44,981 nucleotides of DNA, from positions 1-44,981 of the forward strand of contig JACKBC010000053.1 of assembly GCA_020634755.1 (NCBI GenBank). Reading direction: 5' to 3'. Below, piece by piece: positions 43,443-44,981 of the stretch. A program made the position numbers and the translations under genes. Position 1 is the stretch's first letter; each line of letters begins with the position of its first letter. The notes under the pieces were generated by a model. It saw only the letters and a list, made by a program, of their open reading frames with translations. It had not been told where the DNA came from and made no database searches. The stretch is from Caldilineaceae bacterium (lineage in GTDB: Bacteria; Chloroflexota; Anaerolineae; Caldilineales; Caldilineaceae).

Positions 43443-43777
43443 GCTGGTTTCTCCTTGTTAAGTTTGGTTTGATTGCGCGGGGATTGCAAGTCGCAAGGGT
43501 GAGTTGATGAATCTGGCCATGATGGAACTACGGACCACGTACAAAGCACGATGACACACAAGAAAATTTGGGAGCTGTTGCGTATTTTTGTGTTTAATTA
43601 TTCAGATGCTGCCTTCGACAAGCTTAGGCAACCGCTGAATAGCTGCTCAATGCCATTAAGAAGGCTGCTTCGAGCGCGACGCACTGTATACAACTCGACT
43701 GCTAGGGGGAAGATATACGACACCGTGCGACGCACTCTGTGCTAACTTAATGACATTGAATAGGTGCTTTGTGGCAA
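43443..43777. other. Intergenic region with R2 repeat copy 3
   Basis: No gene. It holds the promoter side of the binding protein gene, a single CTTCGACAAGCTTAGG arm near 43615 and an R2 copy at about 43696-43762 (core GACACCGTGCGACGCAC, then TCTGTGCTAACTTAATGACATT). Confidence 0.6.
43696..43762. repeat. R2 repeat copy 3
   Basis: Matches copies at 11996 and 30767 through the core GACACCGTGCGACGCAC and the tail GCTAACTTAATGACATT. The part before the core (GACTGCTAGGGGG) matches copy 2 more loosely. Confidence 0.7.
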
Positions 43778-44635
43778 TTATACTTCAGAACCCTCCACAG
43801 CCAGCAACTGCTGCAGCGTATTGCCCAAAATCCAGGCATGCTCGGTGGCGGGAATGAAATCGCAATGGGTGCGAAAGGCTTCCAGCGCTTGCCGATACGT
43901 CATGTAAAAGCGTACTACCGGATAGTCAGACCCCCAGCACATGCGGCGCGGACCGTAGTGCTCATACTGGGCGCGAATGAGCTCATGCGTATCGCTGTAC
44001 GGGAAGTCCCATTTGGGGCCGGCGGTGGCATATGCAAAACCGGAGAGCTTAATGTAAATATTCTCCACCCGTGCCGATTCTAGCACCTGTTGCAGCCCGA
44101 CGCGCGGTGCTGCCTCATCTACTTTAACACCACCTAGATGATGAATCAAAAATGGCACGCTGGGAAATTGGGCGGCGACTTTGCGAATGGCGGGCTGATG
44201 ATGGGGCGCACAGGCAATGCTGGCAATGAGTTTCTTCTCCTGGGCCACCTTGAAGAAGGCCAGCCCTTCGGCAGAATAGAGCCAAGCGCCGTCATCATCG
44301 TGCTTCAAATAGTGGGTAAAGCCCTTGATGGGCCAGCGTGCGGCCGTCTGTTGCAGCCGTTCCGCAGCGCCTGGCTGATGATAGGTGGCGGACCAGGAGC
44401 TATCCACATCGGCAATCTGGTGCAGCCGATTGGGGAAGCGCGCCACTTGCTCCGCAATGTAGGCGTTATTCGCTGGATTATGGTCGATCTGCGCGCACAC
44501 AATGGCCGCTTGATCCACCCCGTGTAGGTCCATCTCGTTGAGCAGCTGTTCGACGCGCGGGCGCGATTCCGCATCCGGCACGGGCGGTTGATATGGCCAG
44601 TGGGTCCAGGCGTGGCAATGGGAGTCGATGATCAT
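43778..44635 (-). CDS. Amidohydrolase-2 family hydrolase
   Basis: Metal-dependent TIM-barrel hydrolase of the COG3618 type, which includes sugar lactonases and decarboxylases. IIDSHCHAWTHW at the start supplies the HxH metal pair. IKGFTHYL near residue 103, FLIHHLGG near 163 and RMCWGSDYPV near 235 supply other conserved residues. I start at ATG 44635; an upstream extension to 44719 runs through simple repeats and is not typical. About 285 aa. It lies directly downstream of a partial zinc alcohol dehydrogenase gene on the same strand, a pairing that suits sugar or sugar-acid breakdown (dehydrogenase then lactonase). Confidence 0.87.
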   Translation of the reverse strand: MIIDSHCHAWTHWPYQPPVPDAESRPRVEQLLNEMDLHGVDQAAIVCAQIDHNPANNAYIAEQVARFPNRLHQIADVDSSWSATYHQPGAAERLQQTAARWPIKGFTHYLKHDDDGAWLYSAEGLAFFKVAQEKKLIASIACAPHHQPAIRKVAAQFPSVPFLIHHLGGVKVDEAAPRVGLQQVLESARVENIYIKLSGFAYATAGPKWDFPYSDTHELIRAQYEHYGPRRMCWGSDYPVVRFYMTYRQALEAFRTHCDFIPATEHAWILGNTLQQLLAVEGSEV

Positions 44636-44689
44636 GATGTACGCTCTCAGATGTACGAATTCAGATTTGCGATTTACGAGATATCGTTG

Positions 44690-44804
44690 ACAGAACGCAA
44701 TCGAATAGTGAGGCTTCATGCGTTTGGGGATATGGGGGTTCGCGATGTACGCGGCAACTTGGACAGACCTTTGCGTAAATCGTACATCCCAAATCGTAAA
44801 TCGC
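44690..44804. repeat. GATTTACGA simple repeats between ADH and amidohydrolase genes
   Basis: GCGATTTACGA appears at about 44668-44680 and inverted (TCGTAAATCGC) at 44794-44804, with further variants GTACGATTTACG and GATGTACG between. On the minus strand the first unit starts directly after the TAG stop of the dehydrogenase. Confidence 0.6.
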
Positions 44805-44981
44805 CTATGGTTTTAGCAACACCTTAGAAACATTCCCCGGCGCCTCGATCAGCCGGTCAAACCACTGACCGCCATCGGACAATGGCGCTTCGGTGATCCA
44901 CGGATCCAAGCGGATTTTATTCTGGTGCAGCAGCTCCAGCGCCTGGGCAAAATTGGCGGGGGAGTAGGCAAAGCTGCCCTG
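44805..44981 (-). CDS. Zinc alcohol dehydrogenase (MDR family), C-terminal part
   Basis: Partial: the gene runs off the right edge and only its last 58 codons are here. The segment reads GSFAYSPANFAQALELLHQN, then IRLDPWITEAPLSDGGQWFD and RLIEAPGNVSKVLLKP before TAG (44805-44807). This ending is typical of medium-chain zinc dehydrogenases of the sorbitol/threonine/butanediol group. Catalytic and zinc residues lie outside the window, so the substrate is open. The frame is open to the edge without interruption. Confidence 0.75.
   Translation of the reverse strand, partial: QGSFAYSPANFAQALELLHQNKIRLDPWITEAPLSDGGQWFDRLIEAPGNVSKVLLKP

Noticed and set aside
43551..43745. Short plus-strand frame between the transporter and amidohydrolase genes
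   Set aside because: It is made up largely of repeat sequence (a CTTCGACAAGCTT arm and R2) and has no coding signal.

Overview
The window reads as chromosomal DNA of a member of the Chloroflexota, most likely a filamentous Anaerolineae/Caldilineae-type lineage. This rests on protein flavour and gene content: RNase Y together with RNase J, a SpoVS protein in an apparent non-sporulator, a RicT/YaaT (PSP1) protein beside holB, effector-associated-domain (EAD) conflict proteins and large membrane TPR proteins. It also rests on intergenic regions full of small palindromic repeats. Lineage is inferred from protein resemblance only; no rRNA or tRNA gene was found.

Layout. 0.6-7 kb: informational core on the plus strand, dnaA - recA - rny - spoVS; the recA-rny-spoVS order resembles Firmicutes. 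7-9.3 kb: holB-ricT operon on the minus strand. 9.6-17 kb: accessory metabolism (PIG-L deacetylase, RraA-like protein, NAD epimerase, nitrilase-type amidase, M20 peptidase, VOC protein, mannonate-dehydratase-like protein). 17-19 kb: membrane-spanning XRE/TPR regulator. 19.6-25.1 kb: rnj, ftsK and a zinc-ribbon NUDIX hydrolase. 25.2-26.5 kb: a small decaying toxin-antitoxin island (DUF6429 gene with an internal stop, PIN toxin with antitoxin, MNT nucleotidyltransferase with only a stub of a partner). 26.5-30.8 kb: hisC-thioesterase and MBL-hisD, both pairs with overlapping stop and start codons, then an MTH1-like NUDIX gene. 30.8-38 kb: candidate conflict system on the minus strand, MazG - EAD1/trypsin protease - P-loop NTPase with an EAD-like insert - 1445-aa membrane TPR protein. 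38.4-43.4 kb: E1-beta of a 2-oxoacid dehydrogenase, a deletion-fused higBA relic, and a sugar ABC transporter. 43.8-45 kb: amidohydrolase and the 3' end of a zinc alcohol dehydrogenase.

The most unusual content is intergenic. An element of exactly 86 bp (here R1) with ends TCAGTA/TACTGA occurs six times. It folds end to end into one long hairpin and in every case points the same way toward the start codon of a flanking gene (dnaA twice in tandem, the PIG-L gene, the VOC gene, ftsK, mazG). A second repeat (R3) lies at 3' ends of genes. A third (R2, about 65-70 bp, core GTGCGACGCAC) occurs three times. Many stop codons are immediately followed by, or embedded in, short simple repeats or small hairpins, and one such repeat lies in frame inside hisC. 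R1 could be a structured 5'-leader RNA, a promoter element or a miniature mobile element; the sequence alone cannot decide.

How the genes may work together. RNase Y, RNase J and RicT (in Bacillus a partner of RNase Y) make this a neighbourhood of mRNA decay genes next to replication, recombination and chromosome-segregation genes. The MazG/EAD1-protease/NTPase/TPR set looks like a sense-and-execute defence or programmed-death module of the kind described in multicellular bacteria; its exact assembly here was not one I recognised.
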